NCBI GenBank assembly: GCA_017992555.1
Contig: JAGOOK010000012.1
Coordinates: 1-44,615, forward strand
Reading direction: 5' to 3'
From: Caldisericia bacterium
GTDB taxonomy: Bacteria; Caldisericota; Caldisericia; JAAYUI01
Length of the DNA stretch: 44,615 nt
The first letter of the stretch is position 1; each line of letters opens with the position of its first letter. The notes beneath the pieces are model-generated. The model was not told the origin of the DNA and did no database searches. It was given only the letters and a program-made list of their open reading frames with translations. This document shows positions 15,971 through 24,570 of this stretch, one piece after another. A program made the translations under genes and the position numbers.

Positions 15971-16366
15971 CTATTTTTTGTCTTTCACAACAGAATTGAT
16001 GAATTCGACTACTTTTGAGGTTGGCGTCCCAGGGCCGAAAACGGCCGAAACACCGATTTTCTTCAGTTCCTCGGCATCATCGGCGGGTATGATTCCACCC
16101 ACGAAGAGTGGTTTGCCCCAGATGCCGTTTTCTTTCATTTTTTCAATTATTCTTGGCACAATGGACATGTGCGCACCAGAAAGGATTGATACACCTATGA
16201 CATCAACATCTTCCTGTATTGCTGCTCTTATGATCATTTCAGGTGTCTGGTGAAGACCGGTGTAAACAACCTCCATCCCAGCATTACGAAGAGCTTGGGC
16301 GATTACCTTGGCGCCCCTGTCGTGGCCGTCGAGACCAGGTTTAGCAATTATGACCTTTATTGCCAT
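15971..16366 (-). CDS. Cobalamin-binding subunit of methylmalonyl-CoA mutase type
   Basis: A 131-residue stand-alone B12-binding domain. The family motif DxHxxG appears as DGHDRG in [20 protein letters not shown] (from about residue 12), followed by the other cobalamin-fold elements SILSGAH and GGIIP. This is the size and sequence type of the separate small subunit of two-gene methylmalonyl-CoA (or related acyl-CoA) mutases. The catalytic TIM-barrel subunit is not in this window and must be elsewhere if the enzyme works. Isobutyryl-CoA or ethylmalonyl-CoA mutase cannot be excluded. GGAGGAACC precedes the ATG; it overlaps meaB by 10 bases. Confidence 0.9.
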   Translation of the reverse strand: MAIKVIIAKPGLDGHDRGAKVIAQALRNAGMEVVYTGLHQTPEMIIRAAIQEDVDVIGVSILSGAHMSIVPRIIEKMKENGIWGKPLFVGGIIPADDAEELKKIGVSAVFGPGTPTSKVVEFINSVVKDKK

Positions 16367-17289
16367 GGTTCCTCCATTTTATTTTTCCACAAAGTTTTGG
16401 CAACAGTCCACGGTGGGGTATCCTCGCCGAAAGACTTTTGGATATATTTTTTTCTTTCCGGCTCAAGCGTTTTGTCAAAAACAAAACTTTCAAGCCAGAA
16501 ATCTATTTCTGAAAAATACCTTTCTATACATTTTTTGATTCTCTCATCATTTTTTATCAGGTGCTCCATGTGTTTTTTTATTTGAGTATAGAGTTCTGAT
16601 ATACCGATGCTTTCTTTGGCTATGGTTTTAACTATTGGAGGCGCCCAATCTCTTGATGACAGGCCAAGTCCAAATGTCAGATCGGCTTCCATGACATCAC
16701 CACCAGGCCGGTCTGTCTTATTGATGCAAAAGATGTCTGCGCCCTCAAGGAGCCCAGCTTTCATCATCTGTATGGAATCGCCGGACTCTGGCGTTATTAT
16801 CACGACAACCGTGTCTGTTTTTGAGACAACGTCAACTTCTGTTTGACCAACGCCAACAGTTTCTATGAGGATCACGGGGTAGCCACAGAAATCCAGGAAG
16901 TCAGCAACGATGGAGGTTGTTGGTGCCAATCCACCAAGGTTCCCCCTGGTTGCCATTGACCTGATGAATACGCCAGGATCAGTGAAATGGTCAACCATCC
17001 TTGTCCTGTCGCCAAGGAGCGCACCGTGGGTGTAGGGAGAGCTTGGATCGCAAGCAACAACGGCGCATTTTGAGCCAGCCCTTCTGACCTCCGTGATGAG
17101 TTTTGAGACTACTGTACTCTTGCCTGCTCCTGGTGGCCCCGTAATGCCAATTCTATGGGCATTGCCAATGCAGTGGTAGGAATCACCAAAAATAATCTCG
17201 GGGTTTTTGCCGTTTTCCAGGTATGTTATTATTTCAGCTTGGGCCTGATGGTTGCCAGCTTTTGCCCTTTCAACAGTTTCAGTATTCAA
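16357..17289 (-). CDS. meaB: MeaB/ArgK-type G-protein chaperone of B12-dependent mutase
   Basis: About 310 residues in the MeaB/ArgK family, which loads adenosylcobalamin onto methylmalonyl-CoA mutase and protects it during turnover. The P-loop [17 protein letters not shown] lies at about residues 47-63, followed by [28 protein letters not shown], the G3 [12 protein letters not shown] and the G4-like NKTDRPGGD. No ATG precedes the P-loop. TTG 17289, preceded by GAGGGAAGG, gives [19 protein letters not shown], typical of the family. A TTG at 17307 is possible but lacks a Shine-Dalgarno. It overlaps cobO by 11 bases. Confidence 0.93.
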   Translation of the reverse strand: MNTETVERAKAGNHQAQAEIITYLENGKNPEIIFGDSYHCIGNAHRIGITGPPGAGKSTVVSKLITEVRRAGSKCAVVACDPSSPYTHGALLGDRTRMVDHFTDPGVFIRSMATRGNLGGLAPTTSIVADFLDFCGYPVILIETVGVGQTEVDVVSKTDTVVVIITPESGDSIQMMKAGLLEGADIFCINKTDRPGGDVMEADLTFGLGLSSRDWAPPIVKTIAKESIGISELYTQIKKHMEHLIKNDERIKKCIERYFSEIDFWLESFVFDKTLEPERKKYIQKSFGEDTPPWTVAKTLWKNKMEEPWQ

Positions 17290-17800
17290 TGCCTTCCCTC
17301 GCCTCAAGATTTTGTGTATTGAAATAATGTTTTATTTCTTTCATTTCGGTAACAAGGTCTGCCATTTCAATAATTTCCGGATGGGCGTATCTTCCAGTCA
17401 AGACCATTTCGGTTCCGGGGTATTTATCAAGCAACATTTTTTTGGTTTCTTCAAAGCTTATTAGGCCAAAATAAATGGCGACGTTTATTTCATCGGCAAC
17501 TATGATGTCCCATTCTCCAGAAGTAGCTGCTTTTTTAAGGAAGGAAAGGCCTTCCTTTGCGAGCTCAATATCTACAGGATCAGGATTTTTGGGATCAACA
17601 AATGATGGCCTTCCAAATTGCAGGACTTTGATACCCAGTACTCGCGAAGATTCAAGCTCACCGTAATCCTCTGATCCTTTCATGAACTGGACAAACAAGA
17701 CACTTTTTTTGTGCCCTCTTGCCCTCATCGCCAGCCCGAAGGCACATGTTGTCTTGCCTTTGCCACAGCCGGTGTAAACTTGAATTTTTCCAAGGCTCAT
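17279..17800 (-). CDS. cobO: Cob(I)alamin adenosyltransferase (CobO/BtuR type)
   Basis: A 173-residue ATP:corrinoid adenosyltransferase making adenosylcobalamin, the cofactor of the mutase encoded in the same operon. The P-loop GCGKGKTTCAFGLAMRARG (from about residue 10), VLFVQFMKG and the GRYAHPE segment near the C-terminus identify the CobO/CobA family. ATG 17800 is the best start (MSLGKIQVYTGCGKGKTT). A TTG nine bases upstream exists but lies inside the -10 region. No Shine-Dalgarno precedes it; instead a strong promoter ends eight bases upstream, suggesting a leaderless transcript for the cobO-meaB-mutase-pckA operon. Confidence 0.92.
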   Translation of the reverse strand: MSLGKIQVYTGCGKGKTTCAFGLAMRARGHKKSVLFVQFMKGSEDYGELESSRVLGIKVLQFGRPSFVDPKNPDPVDIELAKEGLSFLKKAATSGEWDIIVADEINVAIYFGLISFEETKKMLLDKYPGTEMVLTGRYAHPEIIEMADLVTEMKEIKHYFNTQNLEAREGIEY

Positions 17801-17808
17801 TGGTCTCA

Positions 17809-17836
17809 ATCATAGGCCCACAAATGCACCTGTCAA
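17809..17836 (-). promoter_or_regulatory. Promoter of the cobO-meaB-mutase-pckA operon
   Basis: On the minus strand TTGACA (17836-17831), a 16-base spacer and TATGAT (17814-17809) give a strong sigma-70-like promoter. Only eight bases separate the -10 from ATG 17800, so the expected start of transcription is at or within two bases of the start codon. No cobalamin riboswitch could fit between them. Confidence 0.65.
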
Positions 17837-17844
17837 CTCAATAC

Positions 17845-17872
17845 TTGATTTGACCTGGCTAGGGTCTAGAAT
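17845..17872 (+). promoter_or_regulatory. Promoter of the FtsB/DivIC-like gene
   Basis: TTGATT (17845-17850) and TAGAAT (17867-17872) are separated by 16 bases. The GTG start codon at 17880 follows after seven bases with no Shine-Dalgarno, again implying a leaderless message. This promoter diverges from the cobO promoter, with the two -35 boxes eight bases apart, so a single regulator could affect both. Confidence 0.5.
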
Positions 17873-17879
17873 CTTTCTT

Positions 17880-18287
17880 GTGCCAAAAAGCAAGGCAAAA
17901 AAAATTACTATTGCCACCGGAAGGATAATGGTTTTTCTGGCCGTGCTTGCAGTGTTGTATTTTTTGCTCAGGCCAATAGCTCAGATTGATTACAGGGTTG
18001 CGAATTTGCTTATTGAAGCAAAAACCCTAGACGAATCCATTAACTCGCTTAAAAACGACATAAATACTGCTAAAAATGAGCTTGACATTAATCCGGGTGT
18101 TTACGAACGGCTGGCCAGAGAACAGTGGCAAATGGTCCATCCTGGTGAGATGATATATATCTGCAAGGATGATGAAGGTAACAACATCTTATCGCAATCT
18201 AATCTTATATTCAGGGAAAGAACTGAGCAAAAAAAACCCAATCCATTTGTGATGCTTTGGAACTGGATTTTATCTTTATTTAGATAA
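17880..18287 (+). CDS. FtsB/DivIC-like septum-formation protein
   Basis: A 135-residue bitopic protein. A basic N-terminus (PKSKAKKITIATGR) is followed by one transmembrane segment (IMVFLAVLAVLYFLL, about residues 17-31), then a heptad-like stretch rich in leucine and acidic residues (about 37-70). Next comes YERLAREQWQMVHPGEMIYI, close to the DivIC/FtsB signature in which an ARE-type motif and a P-G-E turn follow the coiled coil. Such proteins bridge FtsL and FtsQ at the division site. GTG 17880 is preferred over an upstream TTG at 17850 that lies within the promoter. Identification rests on architecture and the short motif. Confidence 0.7.
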   Translation: MPKSKAKKITIATGRIMVFLAVLAVLYFLLRPIAQIDYRVANLLIEAKTLDESINSLKNDINTAKNELDINPGVYERLAREQWQMVHPGEMIYICKDDEGNNILSQSNLIFRERTEQKKPNPFVMLWNWILSLFR

Positions 18288-18337
18288 AGCCCTTGTGTTT
18301 CGGGTAGATTTCATTAACATTTTTTGGAGTGCATTAG

Positions 18338-18413
18338 GGCGAGGTAGCTCAGCGGTCAGAGCACGCGGCTCATACCCGCGGTGTCGTGGGTCCGATTCCC
18401 ACCCTCGCCACCA
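18338..18413 (+). tRNA. tRNA with CAU anticodon (Met, or Ile2), CCA encoded
   Basis: A full cloverleaf is visible: acceptor arms GGCGAGG (18338-18344) and CCTCGCC (18403-18409), D arm GCTC/GAGC, anticodon stem CGCGG/CCGCG around loop CTCATAC (anticodon CAT), T arm GTGGG/CCCAC with loop TCCGATT, discriminator A, and genomic CCA at 18411-18413. The G1-C72 pair and lack of three G-C pairs next to the anticodon loop argue against the initiator. Elongator Met is most likely; Ile2 (lysidine-modified) cannot be ruled out. No convincing terminator follows. Confidence 0.95.
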
Positions 18414-18505
18414 TTTGTCTGGGTGATTCTGTCGTTAGGTTGTCGTTTTTTTGTTCACATCTAGCTATTGCATTTTTTTAATTGTTAGTATAGGATTTGG
18501 GCAAG

Positions 18506-18886
18506 ATGGCAAAACAAACAATGACGACTTTAGGAGAGTTTCTTAATCAGCAGCGGTTGCAAAAGAAAGTTACCTTCGCAGAACTTGCCAAGTCTTGCAG
18601 CATGGCCACCCCAACAATATGGAAAGTAATAAAAGACAAAGCAAGGCCCAAAGACCTAACACTTCAAGCACTTTCTGAATCGCTGAACATTCCTTTGCAA
18701 GAACTGTTCAGAATAAGGGACAAAACCCGCTACCCGTCCACCAAGAGAAGAACAAGAAGGGCTGCAGAAGAGATCTATCAAAATCAATCGATTGGAAAAG
18801 AAGAGCTAGTAGAACTTATACAAAAGTCAAAACTTTCTGACCATACGGTTGAGGCAGTCTACGACCTGATCCGGTCAATAGGCTGA
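18506..18886 (+). CDS. Second small XRE-family HTH regulator
   Basis: A 126-residue protein with an N-terminal HTH of the same type as the one at 14134. TLGEFLNQQRLQKKVTFAEL leads into SCSMATPTIWKVIKDKARPK and LQALSESLNIPLQELF. The middle is strongly basic (TKRRTRRAAEE), and the C-terminus (IGKEELVELIQKSKLSDHTVEAVYDLI) is helical. A weak promoter TTGCAT-N15-TATAGG (18468-18494) ends 11 bases before ATG 18506. A direct repeat TGTCGTT at 18430-18436 and 18441-18447 could be an operator but is short. The stop abuts the stop of the convergent histidine kinase with no gap. The target genes are unknown. Confidence 0.72.
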   Translation: MAKQTMTTLGEFLNQQRLQKKVTFAELAKSCSMATPTIWKVIKDKARPKDLTLQALSESLNIPLQELFRIRDKTRYPSTKRRTRRAAEEIYQNQSIGKEELVELIQKSKLSDHTVEAVYDLIRSIG

Positions 18887-21800
18887 TTAGCTCTCGGTTT
18901 TGATTCCCAAACGATTGCTGAAGTTTTTTAGCTCTCTTTCGAGTATTATAATATTGTCTGATGATTCTGCTTTGTCTTCCAGTCTTAATGATGATTCAAG
19001 ATCAGTGATTATTCTAAAAAGATTTTCGTCATAAGCCATCCCTTTTATTTCATGGGCGCATTTTGATGCTTTTTTGAGATCATTTTCCTGTATATTTTGT
19101 TTTATTTCTTTGATATTTTTTAGACTTCCTGCAATGTATTCTGCCATCATCTCTTTTAATCTGGCTTTTTCTATCAGCAGCTTTTCAGACAAGCATGACA
19201 GGGCATCTTTTTTTGATTCGGGGCTGGTTCTTGAGATTGCCTGCGCCATTCCTGTGACCAAGTCCGCTATTTTTATTGGTTTTGACAGATAACCATCCAT
19301 CCCGCCTTCGAGGCATTTCTTTTTGTCGTCTTCAGTGGCAAAAGCTGTTAACGCTATGATTGGTAATCTGGGTCCATGCTCCTTGTCTTCGTTGTATCTT
19401 ATCTGCATTGTTGCGTCCAGCCCGGACAAGTCAGGCATTTGGATGTCCATCAGGCAAACATCAAAATGGTTTTTGAGTGCCAGATTGACGGCAGCAAGGC
19501 TGGAGGTCGCAGAAACCATTTCGCAATGGATTGTTTTGGAAATTTCCTCCAGGAGGGCGATGTTCATCTTGTTGTCTTCGACCAGCAGGATTTTTTTATC
19601 CTCGATAGTCTTTAATGCTATTTCATAGTTCCATGGATAGAGCTTTGCGAGAGAAAAATAGATCGATTTTATGAAATCATCCTTGTTCGATTTGTTGCTG
19701 GCAAGACACGGAATGTCTTTTCCTATCGTTAATATGTTGCACTCTTTTGACCATTTCTCAGACTGTTCATCATTTTGGGGATTTTCTGTGATGATTAATC
19801 CTGGTCCCTCAGCCCAAATTGACTCCTCAACTGCTATGCCGACTTTTGCTAGGAGATTTGCAACAAGCTCTTTTAGTTGCGGGGAGCCGATATGCAAGAA
19901 TGCCCTGACCGGTGTTTGAATATTTTGTATAGTGGCACCTTCAGCCTTTGATAGTGAGAGACCTATTACGAACGTGGTTCCATTTTTCTCATTTTCTATT
20001 GCTTTTATCGTTCCGCCCATTGCATCCAGGATCCCTCTTGTGATTGCAAGACCGAGTCCTGTTCCGCCAAAACGCCTGGAATATGACCCGTCAACTTGCA
20101 TGAACGCCTGGAATATTTTTTCCCTCATCTCCCAAGGGATTCCTATGCCAGTATCGCTTACTGAAATCTCGTAATCAATTTTTGATTTGGTCTCTTTTTT
20201 TGCTGTCACCTTGATTTCAATGCGGCCCTTTTTTGTGAATTTTGCTGCATTATCGAGCAGATTCACCATCACTTGCCTAAACTTTGGTGAATCAATGAGG
20301 CAGATCTTGTCAGAGCCAGTTCCAAATTCTACTTCTATTGAATTTTTTGAGAGTTCAGCTTTTGGTTTTACCAACAAAACAGATTCTTCCACAATATTTT
20401 TGATGCTGCCTGGGACAAGTGAAAGTTTCAGTTTCCCAGCCTCTATTTTTGTAATGTCCAAAATATCTGCGGTGATTGTGTTGATGGCATTTGCTGCCGT
20501 TGTGATGGCTGAGAGATAATTGCCAGATTCAGGTGAATTTGCATTTCTCTCAAGGAGCTCGACAAAACCAAGCAGTGCGTTCAGCGGAGTTCTGATCTCA
20601 TGCGACATGTTTGCCAGAAATTCACTTTTTGCCCTGTTTGCTTCCTCGGCCATTTTTTTGGCCTCTTCGAGCTGGACCATAAATTCCCTTTGCTCTGTAA
20701 TGTCGTGGGCCAAAATGAGTACCTGGTCATTGCCATAAGGGACAGCCCTGGCTTCCCTGTATATTGTTTTGTTGTTTGTGTCTACTGAGTACTGGTAGAT
20801 TTTTGTAGTGCCTTCAACTATCGCTTTTTCAAGGTTTTCCCTCGTTATTTTAGCAATGTCTTCTGGCAGGATTTCCTCAAGGGCCTTTCCTTTTGCATCA
20901 ATGGGCATTATCAGGTCGCTTGCGTCGTCTACTTTGTAATCAATGAGCTTTCCTGAAAAATCCACCCTAAAGATCATTTCTGGAATTGCCCTTAGGATTG
21001 CCCTGTTCTCGGATTCCCTTCTTCCCAGCTCTTCTTCATTGCGTTTGTTGTCAATGAAAGCCCCAATTGTTGCGGCCATGGTTTCCAATATTGATTCGTC
21101 GCTTTTTCTCCAGATCCTCTCATAGTTGAAATCGCTAAAACTGATTCCACCCCAAAACTTTTTATCAACAAATATTGGCACTATAATAAAAGAAGAGATT
21201 TCCCTTTCCTCAAAAAATAGTTTTTCCCTGTCGGGCAGTTCCCTAACCAATTTTTTTATTGTCTTCCCTTGGGACAAACTATTAAAAAATTGCTCAAAAT
21301 CAGGTTGGATTATGGCAATGCGCTTATTTTGTTGTGTAGTATTTGGTTTGTTCTTTCGCCATTCACCCAGCACAGAAATAACCAGTTTGCCAGACTCTTC
21401 ATCTTTTATGAACTGGCTAAGATTTACCATGCCTATATCTGTTGATTCGCCGAGTGCGCCTATTGCCTGGGAGAGTGCCTCTTCGAGCGGGCCTTTTGTC
21501 ATTAGCCTGTTGGTGGCGTTTGCAACACCCCTGAAGAGCCTTTCATGTATGTCAGGATCAAACCTGGTTTTGTATCTCCTGGATTCGTTGGCCATTGTTA
21601 TGGAAAGCAGTGTCCTAACGTGTTCCAGCATTATCTTTTCATCGTTGGTGGGGGTGCGTCTTCTTGTGTCGAACATTACAAGGTCCCCCAGAATCAGATT
21701 GGAGACACTCAAAGGAAGTATTACGGCACCCTTGATTCCATAGAGCTTTGCCAGTTTGTCCATTGGCCTTCGGATCATCGGTTCGTCCCAGAAATCGAAA

Positions 21801-22021
21801 TTGTCGCCCTTGTGGTATTCATTTTGCCACAGGCGAATAATTTCCATGGCATCGCTTGGCATGTTGTAATGGATTACTGATCCGATTTCTGAATCTATCG
21901 GGATGACAACACCTGACATGAAACCCATTGTGGAACAGGCCACCTCAAGTGTTTTGGCGATAAACTTGTCAATTTCGAGTGACGGATCAATTGCAGATAT
22001 TGCTTTGTAGAAATCTATCAT
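18887..22021 (-). CDS. Hybrid sensor histidine kinase with receiver and HPt domains
   Basis: A phosphorelay protein of 1044 residues with no clear membrane segment, so probably a cytoplasmic sensor. Regions in order: two GAF-like sensor regions (about 1-350); a PAS domain (about 360-460); HisKA with the phospho-acceptor His in SHEIRTPLNAL (about 472); HATPase with DNAAKF, DTGIGI and GGTGLGLAI; a degenerate receiver-like stretch (about 715-800); a receiver with phospho-acceptor Asp in CLMDIQMPD (about 857); and a C-terminal HPt with AHEIKGMA (His about 987). The start ATG 22021 overlaps the upstream stop as ATGA. No separate response regulator lies nearby, so the output partner is unknown. Confidence 0.9.
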   Translation of the reverse strand: MIDFYKAISAIDPSLEIDKFIAKTLEVACSTMGFMSGVVIPIDSEIGSVIHYNMPSDAMEIIRLWQNEYHKGDNFDFWDEPMIRRPMDKLAKLYGIKGAVILPLSVSNLILGDLVMFDTRRRTPTNDEKIMLEHVRTLLSITMANESRRYKTRFDPDIHERLFRGVANATNRLMTKGPLEEALSQAIGALGESTDIGMVNLSQFIKDEESGKLVISVLGEWRKNKPNTTQQNKRIAIIQPDFEQFFNSLSQGKTIKKLVRELPDREKLFFEEREISSFIIVPIFVDKKFWGGISFSDFNYERIWRKSDESILETMAATIGAFIDNKRNEEELGRRESENRAILRAIPEMIFRVDFSGKLIDYKVDDASDLIMPIDAKGKALEEILPEDIAKITRENLEKAIVEGTTKIYQYSVDTNNKTIYREARAVPYGNDQVLILAHDITEQREFMVQLEEAKKMAEEANRAKSEFLANMSHEIRTPLNALLGFVELLERNANSPESGNYLSAITTAANAINTITADILDITKIEAGKLKLSLVPGSIKNIVEESVLLVKPKAELSKNSIEVEFGTGSDKICLIDSPKFRQVMVNLLDNAAKFTKKGRIEIKVTAKKETKSKIDYEISVSDTGIGIPWEMREKIFQAFMQVDGSYSRRFGGTGLGLAITRGILDAMGGTIKAIENEKNGTTFVIGLSLSKAEGATIQNIQTPVRAFLHIGSPQLKELVANLLAKVGIAVEESIWAEGPGLIITENPQNDEQSEKWSKECNILTIGKDIPCLASNKSNKDDFIKSIYFSLAKLYPWNYEIALKTIEDKKILLVEDNKMNIALLEEISKTIHCEMVSATSSLAAVNLALKNHFDVCLMDIQMPDLSGLDATMQIRYNEDKEHGPRLPIIALTAFATEDDKKKCLEGGMDGYLSKPIKIADLVTGMAQAISRTSPESKKDALSCLSEKLLIEKARLKEMMAEYIAGSLKNIKEIKQNIQENDLKKASKCAHEIKGMAYDENLFRIITDLESSLRLEDKAESSDNIIILERELKNFSNRLGIKTES

Positions 22022-24570
22022 TGTCCCAGATAGGTTTCTTTTGATCCTGCAATTATTGTGGCTGTTCTGGTTTGTGCATCCCACTCGACCCCAAATCCAA
22101 GCAGGGTTGAAGCTGCCCTGAGTGGGATGAGGGTCCTTCCGTCAACAATGAGCGGAGCGTTTGTCAAAGTGACCTCCTCCGTATCGACAATGGCTTTTTT
22201 TGAGTTTATCACGAGATTCACATGCTTTGAAACTGCAACCAGTGAAACTGTTTTTGTTTTGGCGTCCCAGAGCGCTTTTCCGCCCAGGGGCTCAACCAGA
22301 TACCTTGCCGGTATGTATGTGGAACCGCCAATGATTTTGGGCTCAACAGTCATCTGGAGCTTCTCTTCCCCAAACTTCAATTCTTTTGAGCCGACCACAA
22401 AATCTATTTTATATGATGTCTTGAAAGGCGCAACTTTTTCACCGCCAGAGAGCCATGAAATGAACCCAATTACCTTTTCTCTGAACAATGCTATTTTGGC
22501 AGGATCAAGAATGAGTGAAAGCAGTCTCAAGGATTGCCAGTCTTTTCCTTCAAAAGCTTCCCCTAGAAGAGAGCCTGCTTTAACTGCTGGCTCACCCTTG
22601 GACACCATCATTTTTGTGTTCAACAAATCTAGTAATTGTCTGTCTTTAATGCCCTCCAGCAAGCACTCCCACCTGATGGAGTGGAAGACATTATACGATT
22701 CGTTTACATACGTCCACATCGAATCCCCTGGCGTGTAGGAACCATCGCCAAGCATCTGGTCAAAATCATTAAAGGGGTCTCCGTAATATTGCTGGTAGTT
22801 GCCAAAAGAAAGATATTTCAACCCATGGGCATAAGCGTAGGCACCGGCAAAAATTCTCGACTGATGGGCCATTCCCCAATGGGGCGATGGCTGGAAATTT
22901 ACAATCACGCCCTCGGGGAGTTTCCCCTGCTGTTGGGTGACTGTATAGTCAATGACTGTCCAGTCAATTATTGGGAAGTCAACCTGGGGGTTGTCTGGCC
23001 ACAATGTGAAGTGGCAGGCAGTTCTTGGCGGGGCATTGATGGATGTGGCTATGGAAAACATTTCTTTTTGGCCATCATCAAGTTTGCTTGTGGTTTTTCC
23101 AATGTATATTACAGGTTCAAGGCCAATCTTCCTTATGGCCGACAGTGACTCCTCAAACGACCTTGAAAGCTCGGATTTCAATTCTTTCGGAATTGATTTT
23201 TTTGCCAGTCTGTAGGCCTCCGTGATGTCCATGAAGAACCTGTTGAAGCCTGATGAGGAGGCCATTTTTGTAAGGTTTTCCAGTTTTGGCAGGTCTGGCA
23301 TGTATGGTGGGTCAGAAACAAGTGGTACTGGCAAAACAACTGAATTTACGCCCCTTGATGCCATTTCATCAAAGTCGGATTTGTAGCGTTTCCAGCCGTC
23401 ATCAGGGGAAACTTTCCCTTTTTGGACCAGCTTGATGTGGTTTGTGGCCTGGAACATCAGGCATTCGGGGTTTTTGGGGAGATCGAGATTCCATGCCTTC
23501 AGATTGATGGGCAGGTAGAGGTCCTCGGTTGCAGCATTCTTGATCTTCAGGAGCCCCTTGAATGTTCCTTCCTGGGATTGCTCGGGCAAGCTGAATTTTA
23601 GCCAGAAAAAGCCTGTTCGCCCTTCTGGTATCACAAGTTTTGAGCCTTTTGAAATATACTCAGCCACTTCAATCTTTTCGCTGACCGGCCCATTGATATT
23701 GAACCGTTTTTTCATGTATGAAACGGTGAAGAATTCGACATTTGCCTGTGCATTCCCCAAAGCCAGCGGTTTGTTGAGGGAGATCTCCACATCGCCCAGG
23801 TTTACTCCGCCAGTGATTGCAAGGACGAATGGTTCGGAGTGGCCCCTTATTACATTCACGTCGATTTTGGAGATGATGGAGGATTTTGGCGGTTGCAGAG
23901 TATTTTTGAAAACTGAAGTAATCGGCAGTGTCCAGAACATTGCCTTTTCGGTATAAAAAGTTTCAGGTGCAAACTCCAGTTTAGAATCCTGCGGCCTCCA
24001 TTTGCCGTTGCCGATGTACAGGGCATCGATTTTTATTTTGAACGGTTTTGATGCGCCAATGAGCATCCTCAGTTTGTACCTGGCTGGCAGCCCGTAATCC
24101 ATTCCATCCGGGACCCCGAAATGCTCCCACTGGAAACCGTTGCCGTATGAGTTGCCCTTTTCAATGAAAGTCGATCGCCTGTTTTGTGTTTTTGGTGACT
24201 GGATGTCGAAATTTTCTGCCTCGAAGACAACTTCTGGTTTGTCGCCAGCAGCTGACCATGAAAGCCAGAGCTCCTCGAAAGAACAGATGTTTTTTGAATC
24301 GACCATAAATTCTATGGGCAGATACTTTGAATCTGGCGTGAGCTTTGTTCCTTGCCCGCCTGGTTTGTAGTCGATAGAGAGATAAGTCGAGTTTGAAGCT
24401 TCAGGGTCAAAGCCGGAGGCAAAGGTGCAGTATGAATCGTAGGTGCCTGCGTAAGACATCTGGGTATCTTCCACCCAGACACCATTTGCGCCTGATGGTG
24501 AGCTGAAGCTGGATGGGCAATATGGAAAGATTGTTACCAGAACAGTGGCAATGGCAAGTATTCGTTTCAT
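22018..24570 (-). CDS. Exported DUF4091-type (glycoside-hydrolase-like) protein with stalk domain
   Basis: An 850-residue secreted protein. ATG 24570 follows GGGAGA and gives a signal peptide (MKRILAIATVLVTIF). The large N-terminal part is beta-rich (about 20-360). A TIM-barrel-like region follows (about 370-650), ending with NVFHSIRWECLLEGIKDRQLLDLL, which matches the C-terminal pattern of DUF4091 proteins often linked to glycan degradation. The last 110 residues are a copper-amine-oxidase-N-like domain (STYIPARYLVEPLGG, DGRTLIPLRAASTLLG), a non-catalytic fold common on surface proteins. It is coupled by 4-base overlaps to the methyltransferase before it and the histidine kinase after it. 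Substrate unknown. Confidence 0.75.
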   Translation of the reverse strand: MKRILAIATVLVTIFPYCPSSFSSPSGANGVWVEDTQMSYAGTYDSYCTFASGFDPEASNSTYLSIDYKPGGQGTKLTPDSKYLPIEFMVDSKNICSFEELWLSWSAAGDKPEVVFEAENFDIQSPKTQNRRSTFIEKGNSYGNGFQWEHFGVPDGMDYGLPARYKLRMLIGASKPFKIKIDALYIGNGKWRPQDSKLEFAPETFYTEKAMFWTLPITSVFKNTLQPPKSSIISKIDVNVIRGHSEPFVLAITGGVNLGDVEISLNKPLALGNAQANVEFFTVSYMKKRFNINGPVSEKIEVAEYISKGSKLVIPEGRTGFFWLKFSLPEQSQEGTFKGLLKIKNAATEDLYLPINLKAWNLDLPKNPECLMFQATNHIKLVQKGKVSPDDGWKRYKSDFDEMASRGVNSVVLPVPLVSDPPYMPDLPKLENLTKMASSSGFNRFFMDITEAYRLAKKSIPKELKSELSRSFEESLSAIRKIGLEPVIYIGKTTSKLDDGQKEMFSIATSINAPPRTACHFTLWPDNPQVDFPIIDWTVIDYTVTQQQGKLPEGVIVNFQPSPHWGMAHQSRIFAGAYAYAHGLKYLSFGNYQQYYGDPFNDFDQMLGDGSYTPGDSMWTYVNESYNVFHSIRWECLLEGIKDRQLLDLLNTKMMVSKGEPAVKAGSLLGEAFEGKDWQSLRLLSLILDPAKIALFREKVIGFISWLSGGEKVAPFKTSYKIDFVVGSKELKFGEEKLQMTVEPKIIGGSTYIPARYLVEPLGGKALWDAKTKTVSLVAVSKHVNLVINSKKAIVDTEEVTLTNAPLIVDGRTLIPLRAASTLLGFGVEWDAQTRTATIIAGSKETYLGQ

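Noticed and set aside
17801-17879. A cobalamin riboswitch upstream of cobO
   Set aside because: Only about 80 bases separate the divergent genes, and the cobO -10 ends eight bases before the ATG, leaving no room for an aptamer.
18338-18413. Initiator tRNA-Met
   Set aside because: Position 1-72 is a G-C pair and the anticodon stem is CGCGG/CCGCG without three consecutive G-C pairs at its base, unlike bacterial initiators.
18430-18447. Direct repeat TGTCGTT (11-base period) as an operator of the second XRE gene
   Set aside because: Seven bases repeated once in an AT-rich gap is too weak to claim. It is mentioned only within the gene entry.
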